This document shows positions 1 through 6,014 of a stretch of DNA of 7,835 nt, in pieces. A program made the translations under genes and the position numbers. The notes beneath the pieces are model-generated. The model searched no databases. It had not been told where the DNA came from and saw only the letters and a program-made list of their open reading frames with translations. Numbering within the stretch: the stretch's first letter is position 1; each line of letters begins with the position of its first letter. The stretch is from the NCBI GenBank assembly GCA_007136565.1, contig SLGS01000022.1, positions 1-7,835 on the forward strand, read 5' to 3'. The DNA is from Clostridia bacterium (lineage in GTDB: Bacteria > Bacillota > Sulfobacillia > SLMV01).

Positions 1-314
1 CCGAAGCCGGGTATGTTCGAAAGAGTCCCGGCACCGGTCCCACCTTCGCGATGGACGAATTCCTCGCCGGTTTCGTCCAACTGGATTTCGTCTAGCAGAT
101 TGACGCTGGATTCACTTACGCCCAATACCAGGTGTCTCCCCGCCACCCGTACCAGGACAACTTGCGTCTTGCGTCCCACCGCCACCGCCTCGACAACCCT
201 CAGGTTACCCCCGGCCATCTGTCCCGACATGGCGCGGTTGAGCAGCCTAAGGCTGATAAGGGCCAAGCCCAACACCAGGGCGCTGGCCAATATGACCTGC
301 AAAATTACGTCCAC
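1..314 (-). CDS. fliO: FliO, flagellar export gate assembly protein (3' end outside window)
   Basis: FliO is a small single-span inner-membrane protein that helps assemble the FliP/FliQ/FliR export gate. Reading the minus strand from a GTG at 314-312 gives 104 residues with no stop, running off the window edge. They start VDVILQVILASALVLGLALI, a hydrophobic segment (residues 1-20) followed by basic RLLNR. A FliO-type beta domain follows: LRVVEAVAVGRKTQVVLVRV, then HLVLGVSESSVNLLDEI. I chose GTG because GGGGGAGG lies 5 bases upstream. An in-frame ATG at 329-327 would add MGEVP but has no clear ribosome binding site. The gene follows fliN by 31 bases, the usual fliM-fliN-fliO order. Homology is judged from the pattern of one membrane segment plus a short VGRKxxVVLV-like core and from position; FliO is poorly conserved, so context carries much of the weight. 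Confidence 0.85.
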   Translation of the reverse strand, partial: MDVILQVILASALVLGLALISLRLLNRAMSGQMAGGNLRVVEAVAVGRKTQVVLVRVAGRHLVLGVSESSVNLLDEIQLDETGEEFVHREGGTGAGTLSNIPGF

Positions 315-345
315 CGGTACCTCCCCCATTCGCCGACTTTGGCGA

Positions 346-1350
346 TCATCTCAGGTTCCGGATTCTATCCTCCAGGCTGACTATTTCGGTGATCCTAACG
401 GCGAAGTTTTCGTCGACTACGACTACCTCGCCTCGGGCGAGTAGCTTCCCGTTTACCAAGACATCCACCGGTTCCCCCGCCTGTCTATCGAGATCGATGA
501 TGGACCCCGTGCCCAATGACATGACCTTGCGGATGTCCTCCACGGAACGACCCAACTCGACGCTGACCTGCAGCGGCACATCCAGCAGCATGTCGATCCT
601 ATCGTTGCGTGGGCCCTGGGAGCGCGAACTTCCCTGTTCGAAGGAGGGGAAACTCGCCGGGGAGACCTCCTTTTCCCTTTGTTTCGGCGGCTCCGGATCC
701 GAACGCTCTGACGCCGTCGTCGGAGCATACGTAGCGGTGGTTTCGGTTTGGGGCCCTTCGTCGACCGCAGCAGCGGAAGACTCTCTTTCGCCGGCGGAGT
801 CTTCCTGAACGGCTTGCCTGATGTCCTCAGGTAGGGAGAGGATCAGGTCCAGGTTTTCGCCTTCGGCCCCTTCGAATCCGATCTTGACTTCGTACCAATC
901 ATCGTCGCCCACTTCCCCGGGCGCCGGGGGAGATGGCTGGCCTTCGGATACCTCGACCTCCAACAGGCAACCGCGGCAGTCCGCGAGGGTCTTCGCCAAC
1001 GTGCTGGCAATGGTGGTTATCAGTGATCCGATGGAGCCCGCGTCGGCTGCTCCATCCTCCTCCGCTTCGCCGTCTTCGTGATCTCCGCGCTCTATACGCC
1101 AGTAGCCACGGGCGTCGATATCTCCCGAGTAATCCACCGTGCCCCAGGACCCCCCGGAGGTATCCATCACTTGTGCGGGGGAAGCGAAGGTGGCCTCCCA
1201 ACCCTGGAAAGTCAACCCGAGATCCTCTTCGATTTCGGCCACGGCGGTTTCCAGGATCTCACCGGTCAAGTCCCCCGGTGAATCCTCCTCTTCGGACAAT
1301 CCCTGCAACAGGGCGTCGATTTCTTCCTGGCTCAAGATCTCTTTAGACAT
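346..1350 (-). CDS. fliN: FliN/FliY-type flagellar switch protein with N-terminal EIDALL motif
   Basis: This is a C-ring protein of the rotor switch at the cytoplasmic base of the motor. The 334 residues are far longer than simple FliN (about 100-140) and near FliY length. Residues 6-15 read LSQEEIDALL, the CheY-P-binding motif normally found at the start of FliM and of FliY. Residues about 27-182 look like a shortened CheC/FliY-like domain ending in a strand-strand-helix pattern (KIGFEGAEGENLDLILSLP). The first helix has E31-x2-E34 where active CheC/FliY has E-x2-N, and I see no second E-x2-N, so phosphatase activity is unlikely. A CxxC occurs at 125-128. Residues 183-248 are an acidic, Ser/Pro-rich linker. 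Residues 250-334 are a clear FliN SpoA domain (DVPLQVSVELGRSVEDI, then GEPVDVLVNGKLLARGEVVV, ending near ITEIVSLEDRI). The ATG has AAGGAGG 5 bases upstream and overlaps the fliM end by 8 bases. fliY is an equally good name. Confidence 0.95.
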   Translation of the reverse strand: MSKEILSQEEIDALLQGLSEEEDSPGDLTGEILETAVAEIEEDLGLTFQGWEATFASPAQVMDTSGGSWGTVDYSGDIDARGYWRIERGDHEDGEAEEDGAADAGSIGSLITTIASTLAKTLADCRGCLLEVEVSEGQPSPPAPGEVGDDDWYEVKIGFEGAEGENLDLILSLPEDIRQAVQEDSAGERESSAAAVDEGPQTETTATYAPTTASERSDPEPPKQREKEVSPASFPSFEQGSSRSQGPRNDRIDMLLDVPLQVSVELGRSVEDIRKVMSLGTGSIIDLDRQAGEPVDVLVNGKLLARGEVVVVDENFAVRITEIVSLEDRIRNLR

Positions 1351-2296
1351 TGTCGCCTCCTTCCTCGACGGATCCGTCTATTTGGACCGCGAGGTCATTA
1401 CCGATTTGCCCGGGCCAGCCCGAGAACACCTTTCTTCCTTCGACGGTTACCTTCAGGGGATCATCGACTCTCTGATCGAGCCTGAGGATATCTTCCACCC
1501 CGAGGTCCAGTAGATCCCTGAGGGTGACTTCCGTGGAGCCCAGCTCCACCGACAGCGGTACATCGACTTCGAGGAGATGCGATCGAATGCGATCCCCTTC
1601 CCGCTTCGCTTCCGCGCCCTCTTCCCCGGACGCCGGGGTACCACCCATCCAATACTGTATGGACAGTTGCGGAAGCACCGATTCGAGCATCATGTGGGGC
1701 CACGCTACGTTGATCCGACCCCCACTGTCCCCCATCTCCACCAGCAGGCCAGCCACGAGCATCATTTCGCTGGGCGGCGCGAATTGGGTGAAGAAGGGGC
1801 TGGTCTCCAGGGCGGTCAACGTGCCTTCGAAGGGCAAGACATCCCTCCACGCCTCCTCGGAGGCGTCGATGAGCCGGTTGAAGACCGTCCGCATCACGGC
1901 GGCCTCCAGGTCCGTCAGGGGCCTCTTAAGTGATTCCGCGGCGCCCGGGTTTCCGAGGAGCCTCTCGATGAGGGGAAAGGCTATCTCGGGCCTGATCTCG
2001 ATGCCCACCTTTCCATCCAGGGGTGAGAATTCTCCAATTCCCAAGACCACCGGTGTTGCGAGCCTTTCGGTGAACTCCTCGTAGGTCATTTGGTCCAGGG
2101 CGATCAAGGATACCCGGACAGCGGAACGCACGTGGGTGGAGAGGTTGGTGGCGGCGAAACGCGCCAGGTTATCGTGCAGGATTCGAAGTGCCGCCTGGTG
2201 CTCGCGGGACAGCTTCTCCGGCCTGTGAAAGTCATATAGTCTGATCTGGCGCCTTCCGCGAAACTTTCTATACGATGCTCCACTTTCCACGGGCAA
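1343..2296 (-). CDS. fliM: FliM, flagellar motor switch protein lacking the N-terminal CheY-binding segment
   Basis: FliM forms the middle of the C-ring, joining FliG to FliN. The 317-residue product has the FliM middle domain from about residue 20 (RLYDFHRPEKLSREHQ, then HDNLARFAATNLSTHVRSAV) to about 225, and a C-terminal SpoA domain at 243-317 (VDVPLSVELGSTEVTLRDLL). The usual opening LSQxEIDALL plus linker is absent: only about 20 residues precede YDFHRP. The frame is closed by a TGA (the fliL stop) seven codons upstream of the start, so the motif cannot be restored by choosing an earlier start. The start shown is TTG; a GTG two codons later (2290-2288) is better spaced from AAAGGTGG. The FliG-contacting GGxG loop reads GNPG at residues 115-118. 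The gene lies 21 bases after fliL and overlaps fliN by 8 bases. Family assignment is firm; the start is uncertain by a few codons. Confidence 0.95.
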   Translation of the reverse strand: MPVESGASYRKFRGRRQIRLYDFHRPEKLSREHQAALRILHDNLARFAATNLSTHVRSAVRVSLIALDQMTYEEFTERLATPVVLGIGEFSPLDGKVGIEIRPEIAFPLIERLLGNPGAAESLKRPLTDLEAAVMRTVFNRLIDASEEAWRDVLPFEGTLTALETSPFFTQFAPPSEMMLVAGLLVEMGDSGGRINVAWPHMMLESVLPQLSIQYWMGGTPASGEEGAEAKREGDRIRSHLLEVDVPLSVELGSTEVTLRDLLDLGVEDILRLDQRVDDPLKVTVEGRKVFSGWPGQIGNDLAVQIDGSVEEGGDNV

Positions 2297-2317
2297 CCAC
2301 CACCTTTCGCGAATTCT

Positions 2318-2773
2318 TCATTGCACCATCATGCTCGTGAAGTACACATCCGCGATCTTGTCCGGGGCCAGGATTTCGTTGACCCTGGTTAGGACCAATA
2401 GCCTGAGATTTCGCATGCCTTCGTTCCCCTTCAACTCTTCGGGCGTCTTGGACCGCAGGATTTCCAACATGGCATCCTTTATCAGCGGGAGGTCGTCTTC
2501 GATGACCGGTATCGTGGATGCGCTTTCGCATTCAAAGGCGACGGCGATACTGACGAAGTGAGAGTATCCCTCCGCCGAGGGTTTCAAATCGGTTACCAAC
2601 TCCGGCATCTCGTAGAGCGGGCCGGTTTCCGTTCTTTGCACGATCCCGTTGTCCTCGCGCAGATCCTCTGCATTTCGGTCGGGGACCACCCACTGGGCGT
2701 AACCGACGTATCCCAGGGCCATTGCCCCCAGGAGCATGCAGATTCCTACAGTCGCCTTGAGTTTTCCGCTCAA
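2318..2773 (-). CDS. fliL: FliL, flagellar basal body-associated stator partner
   Basis: FliL is a single-span inner-membrane protein whose periplasmic domain associates with the MotA/MotB stator and supports torque. The 151 residues fit the family's usual length. Residues 7-30 are a membrane span (ATVGICMLLGAMALGYVGYA). A linker follows, then the FliL domain: GPLYEMPELVTDL at 51-63, HFVSIAVAFECE at 72-82, and a C-terminal part with LPLIKDAMLEILRSKTPEEL, LTRVNEIL and DVYFTSMMVQ, the last matching the typical VYFTxFxxQ ending. The start is TTG at 2773-2771, whose bases overlap the motB stop in AATTGA (4-base overlap); GGAGG lies 9 bases upstream, inside the motB end. No ATG gives the whole membrane span, so TTG is preferred. 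Position directly after motB fits the stator partnership. Confidence 0.95.
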   Translation of the reverse strand: MSGKLKATVGICMLLGAMALGYVGYAQWVVPDRNAEDLREDNGIVQRTETGPLYEMPELVTDLKPSAEGYSHFVSIAVAFECESASTIPVIEDDLPLIKDAMLEILRSKTPEELKGNEGMRNLRLLVLTRVNEILAPDKIADVYFTSMMVQ

Positions 2774-3567
2774 TTCTCCTCGCCTCCGGAAACGACATCG
2801 GCGGAGCCCGTATCTCCACTTTCCGCCGCGGGTTCGGTGCCGTGGGCATCCAGGCGCAGCAATACCACGTCGACCCGGCGATTCATAGCTCGCCCTTCGT
2901 CGGTTTCGTTGGTCGCCCGCGGCCGGTGTTCGCCGTACCCGGCGGCCGACATTTTCTGGGGCGAGAACTCTCCGATTTCCAGCAGGTAACGCAGCACACT
3001 CGTCGCTCGCACCGTGGATAGTTCCCAGTTGCTCGGAAACTGCAGAGTGCTAATCGGCACGTCATCGGTGTGCCCCTCGACCCGGATCTGGTTGGGAAGA
3101 TCCTCCAGGGTTGGTGAGAGCAGGTCGAGCATCGTGAGGGCTTCGGGTCGCAGCTGCGCGCGTCCGGATTCGAATAAGACCTGGTCGGTGAAGTGCATGA
3201 TCAATCCTCTTTCGGTCATCTCGAAACTGACCCCCTCGTCGACCCCGGATTCGGTCAATTTCCGCTGCAGCCTGATCTTGGCCTCGAGGAGCTGTCTTCT
3301 CTGGATGGCTTCTATTTGTTCGCGATGCCGCGAATCCCCCACGTCCATCAGGGGCTCGGCGGAAGTTACGGTTCGTCCCCCCTGGAGCAAGCCCAAGGCT
3401 TCCTGCAGGGACATGATGACCCGTTCGAATTCGACGGTATCGATGGTTGAGAAAGAAAAGAGCAGGACGAAGAAGGCGAGCAATAAGGTGACCATGTCAG
3501 AATAGGTGGTCATCCATTCGTTGGATCGATCGGTTCCTTCCGATCCCCGCCCGCGGTTTCTAATCAT
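2770..3567 (-). CDS. motB: MotB, flagellar stator protein with OmpA-like peptidoglycan-binding domain
   Basis: MotB anchors the stator to peptidoglycan and carries the ion-binding aspartate. The 265 residues show a short basic cytoplasmic start, then the MotB signature EWMTTYSDMVTLLLAFFVLL. D24 is the predicted ion-binding residue and residues 25-40 form the single membrane span. A periplasmic plug/linker region follows at about 43-115, and an OmpA-like domain at about 128-238. That domain has VLFESGRAQLRPEA, GHTDDVPI at 165-172, NWELSTVRA at 180-188, SAAGYGEHRP at 207-216 and RRVDVVLL near the end, all standard for MotB. A short acidic Gly/Ser-rich tail follows. The ATG overlaps the motA end by 8 bases, with AAGGGGAG about 12 bases upstream; the overlap suggests coupled synthesis of the two stator subunits. 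The sequence does not let me decide between proton and sodium coupling. Confidence 0.97.
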   Translation of the reverse strand: MIRNRGRGSEGTDRSNEWMTTYSDMVTLLLAFFVLLFSFSTIDTVEFERVIMSLQEALGLLQGGRTVTSAEPLMDVGDSRHREQIEAIQRRQLLEAKIRLQRKLTESGVDEGVSFEMTERGLIMHFTDQVLFESGRAQLRPEALTMLDLLSPTLEDLPNQIRVEGHTDDVPISTLQFPSNWELSTVRATSVLRYLLEIGEFSPQKMSAAGYGEHRPRATNETDEGRAMNRRVDVVLLRLDAHGTEPAAESGDTGSADVVSGGEEN

Positions 3568-4387
3568 CCGAAGCTACACTCTCCCCTTCCTCGGCGGTCG
3601 ATACCGTTTCCGCATCGCGCGCCGCTTCTTCCGGATCCTTGGAGGCCTGTCCATTGATGAACGATTCTAGCTTGCCCTCGATGAATCTCGGGTTCTGCCC
3701 GTCCTGGATGGCCAAGATGCCCTCCATTATCATGGTCTTGGTATGGAGCTCGTCCCGGTTCCACTCCTCGAGCTTGTTCGCCATCGGGTTGAAAACTATG
3801 TTGGCGAGGAGGGTACCGTAGAGTGTCGTTATCAGGGCGACGGCCATTCCTAGACCGATCATTTCCGGGTTTTCGAGATCCCGGAGCATCTGTATCAGGC
3901 CTATCAGGGTACCTATCATTCCAAAGGCCGGCGAGACGGCCCCCGCAGTGCGAAAGACTCCGATGCCACGCTCATTATGCTCGGCGGAGGCATCGATCTG
4001 ATTTGCCAGGAGTTCCCTCATTTGCTCGGGCGGAACGGCGTCCACGAGCATTTGGACGGCGTCCTGGAGGAAGGGGTCCCCCAGGTCTTCGACGTGATCC
4101 TCGAGGGACAAGAGCCCCTCTCGCCTCGCCTGGTTTGCCAGGTCTAGCAAATCATCTTTCAGACCGGTCATGTCCCCGTTACTTTTTTGGAATGCCTTGA
4201 TCATGAGGCCGGGAATCCTCCGCATCTGTCGGCCTCCGTGGGATATGGCCACGGCCGCCAGGGTCCCCCCCAGGACTATGCGCAAAGACGCGGGATCCCA
4301 AAAGGTCGCCAGCGTTCCACCGCTGAGCATTGCCCAAACGAGGAGCCCTACGCCTACGACTAATCCGATCAGTGCTGCGAGTTCCAA
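3560..4387 (-). CDS. motA: MotA, flagellar stator proton/sodium channel subunit
   Basis: MotA forms the ion channel with MotB and pushes on FliG. The 275-residue product has four membrane segments, at about 4-21, 33-50, 145-168 and 177-199. The cytoplasmic loop carries RREGLLSLE at 88-96, the conserved charged region that faces FliG. Conserved prolines appear at 153 (AVSPAFGMIGTLIGLI) and 201 (NIVFNPMANKL). The C-terminal region after residue 205 is cytoplasmic and ends in an acidic, Ala/Glu-rich tail (about 250-275), which is longer than strictly needed. The start is TTG at 4387-4385, two bases after the flbD stop. It is supported because MELAALIGLVVGVGLLVWAM matches the expected MotA opening and the frame has no better start. 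The ribosome binding site is weak (a G-rich stretch within the flbD end), so expression may depend on coupling to flbD. Confidence 0.96.
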   Translation of the reverse strand: MELAALIGLVVGVGLLVWAMLSGGTLATFWDPASLRIVLGGTLAAVAISHGGRQMRRIPGLMIKAFQKSNGDMTGLKDDLLDLANQARREGLLSLEDHVEDLGDPFLQDAVQMLVDAVPPEQMRELLANQIDASAEHNERGIGVFRTAGAVSPAFGMIGTLIGLIQMLRDLENPEMIGLGMAVALITTLYGTLLANIVFNPMANKLEEWNRDELHTKTMIMEGILAIQDGQNPRFIEGKLESFINGQASKDPEEAARDAETVSTAEEGESVASDD

Positions 4388-4389
4388 GC

Positions 4390-4617
4390 TTACACCCCAC
4401 TCCCGCCCTCGCTGAATTCGGTTCGCGCGTTGTCGATGCGCGACCGATAGGCGATCGCACGCGCGACCACCTCGTCCACGGATTCTGATACCATCATCCT
4501 CTTGCCGGTCGTCAGGGTCACGAGCGTATCGGGAGTCGCCTCGAGGGTTTCGATCAAGTCCGCGTTGATGCGGATTTCGTCGCCATTCAAACGCGTTACC
4601 GAGATCAAGTTCATCAT
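4390..4617 (-). CDS. flbD: FlbD/SwrD family small flagellar protein
   Basis: This 75-residue protein belongs to the FlbD family (Pfam FlbD), which includes Bacillus SwrD. SwrD is reported to raise flagellar motor power and be needed for swarming; the mechanism is not settled. This is not the Caulobacter FlbD transcription regulator. The recognisable pattern is MMNLISVTRLNGDEIRINAD, then LIETLEATPDTLVTLTTGKR, then a hydrophobic/acidic helix SESVDEVVARAIAYRSRI. The family consensus is I.vTrlnG..f.lN.dlIe.iE.tPDTvItLtnGkk..V.es.eEvv. The tail after residue 65 is variable. Two adjacent ATG codons (4617 and 4614) can serve as start. GGGGAAGGG abuts the first, so the second ATG, with three bases of spacing, is at least as likely. 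The location directly before motA agrees with a role in stator function. Confidence 0.93.
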   Translation of the reverse strand: MMNLISVTRLNGDEIRINADLIETLEATPDTLVTLTTGKRMMVSESVDEVVARAIAYRSRIDNARTEFSEGGSGV

Positions 4618-4625
4618 CCCTTCCC

Positions 4626-4647
4626 CGGGCGACTCCCCCTGCGCCCG
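4626..4647 (-). other. GC stem-loop in the flgE-flbD intercistronic gap
   Basis: In the 37-base gap, the minus strand reads CGGGCG, a 10-base loop CAGGGGGAGT, then CGCCCG: a perfect 6-bp all-GC stem. No U-run follows (the next bases are GGGAAGGG, then the flbD ATG), so it is not an intrinsic terminator. It could stabilise the 3' end of the flgE message after processing, or tune flbD initiation. In GC-rich DNA a 6-bp stem can occur by chance. Confidence 0.35.
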
Positions 4648-4654
4648 CGCTTGC

Positions 4655-5917
4655 CTATCTCTTGAGGTTGACCAGTTCCTGCAGCATCTCGTCGGAGGTA
4701 GTTACTATACGCGAGTTCGCCTGGAACCCGCGCTGGGTTGTGATCATCTCAGTGAATTCCGCCGATAGGTCGACGTTACTCATCTCCACGGATCCCGGGG
4801 CGATGCTGCCCCGCCCCGCGGTACCCGCCGGGCCCACCTGGCGAATTCCCGAGTTATTGCTCTCCAGGAACACGCTGTCGCCGGCCTTGGTTAGCCCCCC
4901 GGGATTCGCGAAGGCCGCCATGCCGACCTGGGCGATGGTCTGCACCCTCCCGTTGGAGTAAACGCCCGTTACCACTCCCGTGGGATCCACCATGTAACTC
5001 TCCAGGCTACCCATGGGCGCTCCGTTCCTCTCGGTGGCCGAAACGGTGGAAGATCCGGAGAACTGGGTGATGGATGAGAAGTCCAGCGAGACCTGTATAT
5101 CGTCGGCACCCGCCAGCGGAGAATCCTCGCTCCCGTCGTCGCTCAGGGCTATCGACCAATCCACGTCCAGGGTGTCCTCCGTCGGAAACCCGAGATTGTC
5201 AAAGACGAGCGGCGTCCCATCCTGCCCGAAATCGACGTCGATACCTTCTTCGGCGGCGATCGTGCACTCCCACTGGTTGGGATCGGCGGTTCGCGTAAAG
5301 GTCAGGGTGACCGTATGCCGGGAACCCTTCGAATCGAATACCTCGACCGGGGTGCTCCAGCTATCCCCCTCCGCAGCATCGCTATTGAGGTTATTGCTGT
5401 AGGCCACCCTCGTCGTCGCCTGGGCCCCCACCGTTTCACCGACGGGTATTCGGACGTTTTCCAAGGACGTCGAATCGGTTATGGGTAGTTCGCCGCTACT
5501 GGCCATCCAGCCCTGGACTACCCGCCCTCCCGCGTCGACCAAGTACCCTTCCGCGTCGGGTCTGAAGGCACCGGACCGGGAATAGACCTCCTGTCCGCCA
5601 CCGGACAAGATGAAGAATCCCTCTCCCTCAATAGCCATATCGGTATCATTGCCCGTAGTTTGAAGGCTGCCCTGGTTTTGGAGGGTGTCGATGCCGGCGA
5701 TATCACTTCCCAATCCCACCTGCATCGGATTAGTCCCTCCGCGCCCATCCTCGGGCGCCGACGCCCCGGCGAGGCTTTGGCTGAACATCTCCGAAAAGGT
5801 AACCCGACCTGCCTTGAAGCCGGTGGTGTTGACGTTCGAGATATTGTTGGCTACGACGTCCATCTTGACTTGATGATTACGTAAACCGGATACTCCGGCG
5901 AACAATGAACGCATCAT
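4655..5917 (-). CDS. flgE: FlgE, flagellar hook protein
   Basis: FlgE polymerises outside the cell into the hook, the universal joint between rod and filament. The 420 residues show the N-terminal rod/hook signature (MMRSLFAGVSGLRNHQVKMD, then VVANNISNVNTTGFKAGRVT). The D0/D1 motif IEGEGFFIL at 96-104 and the FRPDAEGYLVDAGGRVVQGW region follow. A central FlgE domain (about 190-345) contains VEVFDSKGSRHTVTLTFTR and SLESYMVDPTGVVTGVYSNG. The C-terminal D0 helix holds SNVDLSAEFTEMITTQRGFQ, then NSRIVTTSDEMLQELVNLKR, the classical ending. There is one cysteine (C218). Two adjacent ATGs (5917, 5914) are possible starts; MMRSL is common in the family. The nearest Shine-Dalgarno, AGGAG at 5935-5931, is 13 bases from the first ATG, which is long (see the upstream regulatory feature). 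The gene ends 37 bases before flbD. Confidence 0.98.
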   Translation of the reverse strand: MMRSLFAGVSGLRNHQVKMDVVANNISNVNTTGFKAGRVTFSEMFSQSLAGASAPEDGRGGTNPMQVGLGSDIAGIDTLQNQGSLQTTGNDTDMAIEGEGFFILSGGGQEVYSRSGAFRPDAEGYLVDAGGRVVQGWMASSGELPITDSTSLENVRIPVGETVGAQATTRVAYSNNLNSDAAEGDSWSTPVEVFDSKGSRHTVTLTFTRTADPNQWECTIAAEEGIDVDFGQDGTPLVFDNLGFPTEDTLDVDWSIALSDDGSEDSPLAGADDIQVSLDFSSITQFSGSSTVSATERNGAPMGSLESYMVDPTGVVTGVYSNGRVQTIAQVGMAAFANPGGLTKAGDSVFLESNNSGIRQVGPAGTAGRGSIAPGSVEMSNVDLSAEFTEMITTQRGFQANSRIVTTSDEMLQELVNLKR

Positions 5918-5957
5918 GATTTCATTACAACTCCTCTCGATTTACGGGAGAGAGAAA
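5914..5957 (-). promoter_or_regulatory. Possible translation control element before flgE (RBS-masking hairpin and minigene)
   Basis: On the minus strand, TTTCTCTC (5957-5950), an 11-base loop (5949-5939) and GAGAGGAG (5938-5931) can form an 8-bp stem with two G-U pairs. The right arm contains the only Shine-Dalgarno before flgE. That AGGAG is 5 bases from an ATG at 5925-5923, which opens ATG AAA TCA TGA. Its stop shares one base with the second flgE ATG (TGATG, 5916-5912), a typical reinitiation arrangement. The bases are as read; the regulatory role is inference. Confidence 0.4.
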
Positions 5958-6014
5958 GCCATCCGGACGCGTCGATCGGTCGGCGTCCCTGGCCTCCTCC
6001 TGAGAGGTCCGGCC
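5918..6014 (-). other. 97-bp intergenic gap before flgE, no promoter seen
   Basis: This is the largest non-coding stretch in an otherwise tightly packed block. I found no sigma-28 (TAAA-N15-GCCGATAA), sigma-54 (GG-N10-GC) or sigma-70 promoter on the minus strand and no T-run terminator. An AGGAGGAGG sits near its upstream end without a plausible start codon at a useful distance. The downstream half holds the possible hairpin and minigene described separately. Confidence 0.5.

Noticed and set aside
13..444. Plus-strand open frame of 143 codons opposite fliO and the fliN end
   Set aside because: It overlaps the recognisable fliO and fliN on the minus strand; the product is low-complexity Arg/Ser/Thr/Pro-rich with no family resemblance and no good ribosome binding site.
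1524..2084. Plus-strand open frame of 186 codons opposite fliM
   Set aside because: It is a Ser/Pro/Arg-rich shadow of a clearly conserved FliM; typical of GC-biased codons read antisense.
5264..5327. Single FlgE cysteine (C218) and nearby K197 as a possible lysinoalanine hook cross-link as in spirochaetes
   Set aside because: From memory the Treponema pair is about 13 residues apart with Asn after the Cys; here the spacing is 21 and Thr follows. It is too weak to claim without an alignment.
5983..6014. Imperfect inverted repeat GGCC..CCTC/GAGG..GGCC at the end of the TIGR02530 gene as a terminator
   Set aside because: The stem is interrupted, there is no T-run, and the downstream genes continue on the same strand.
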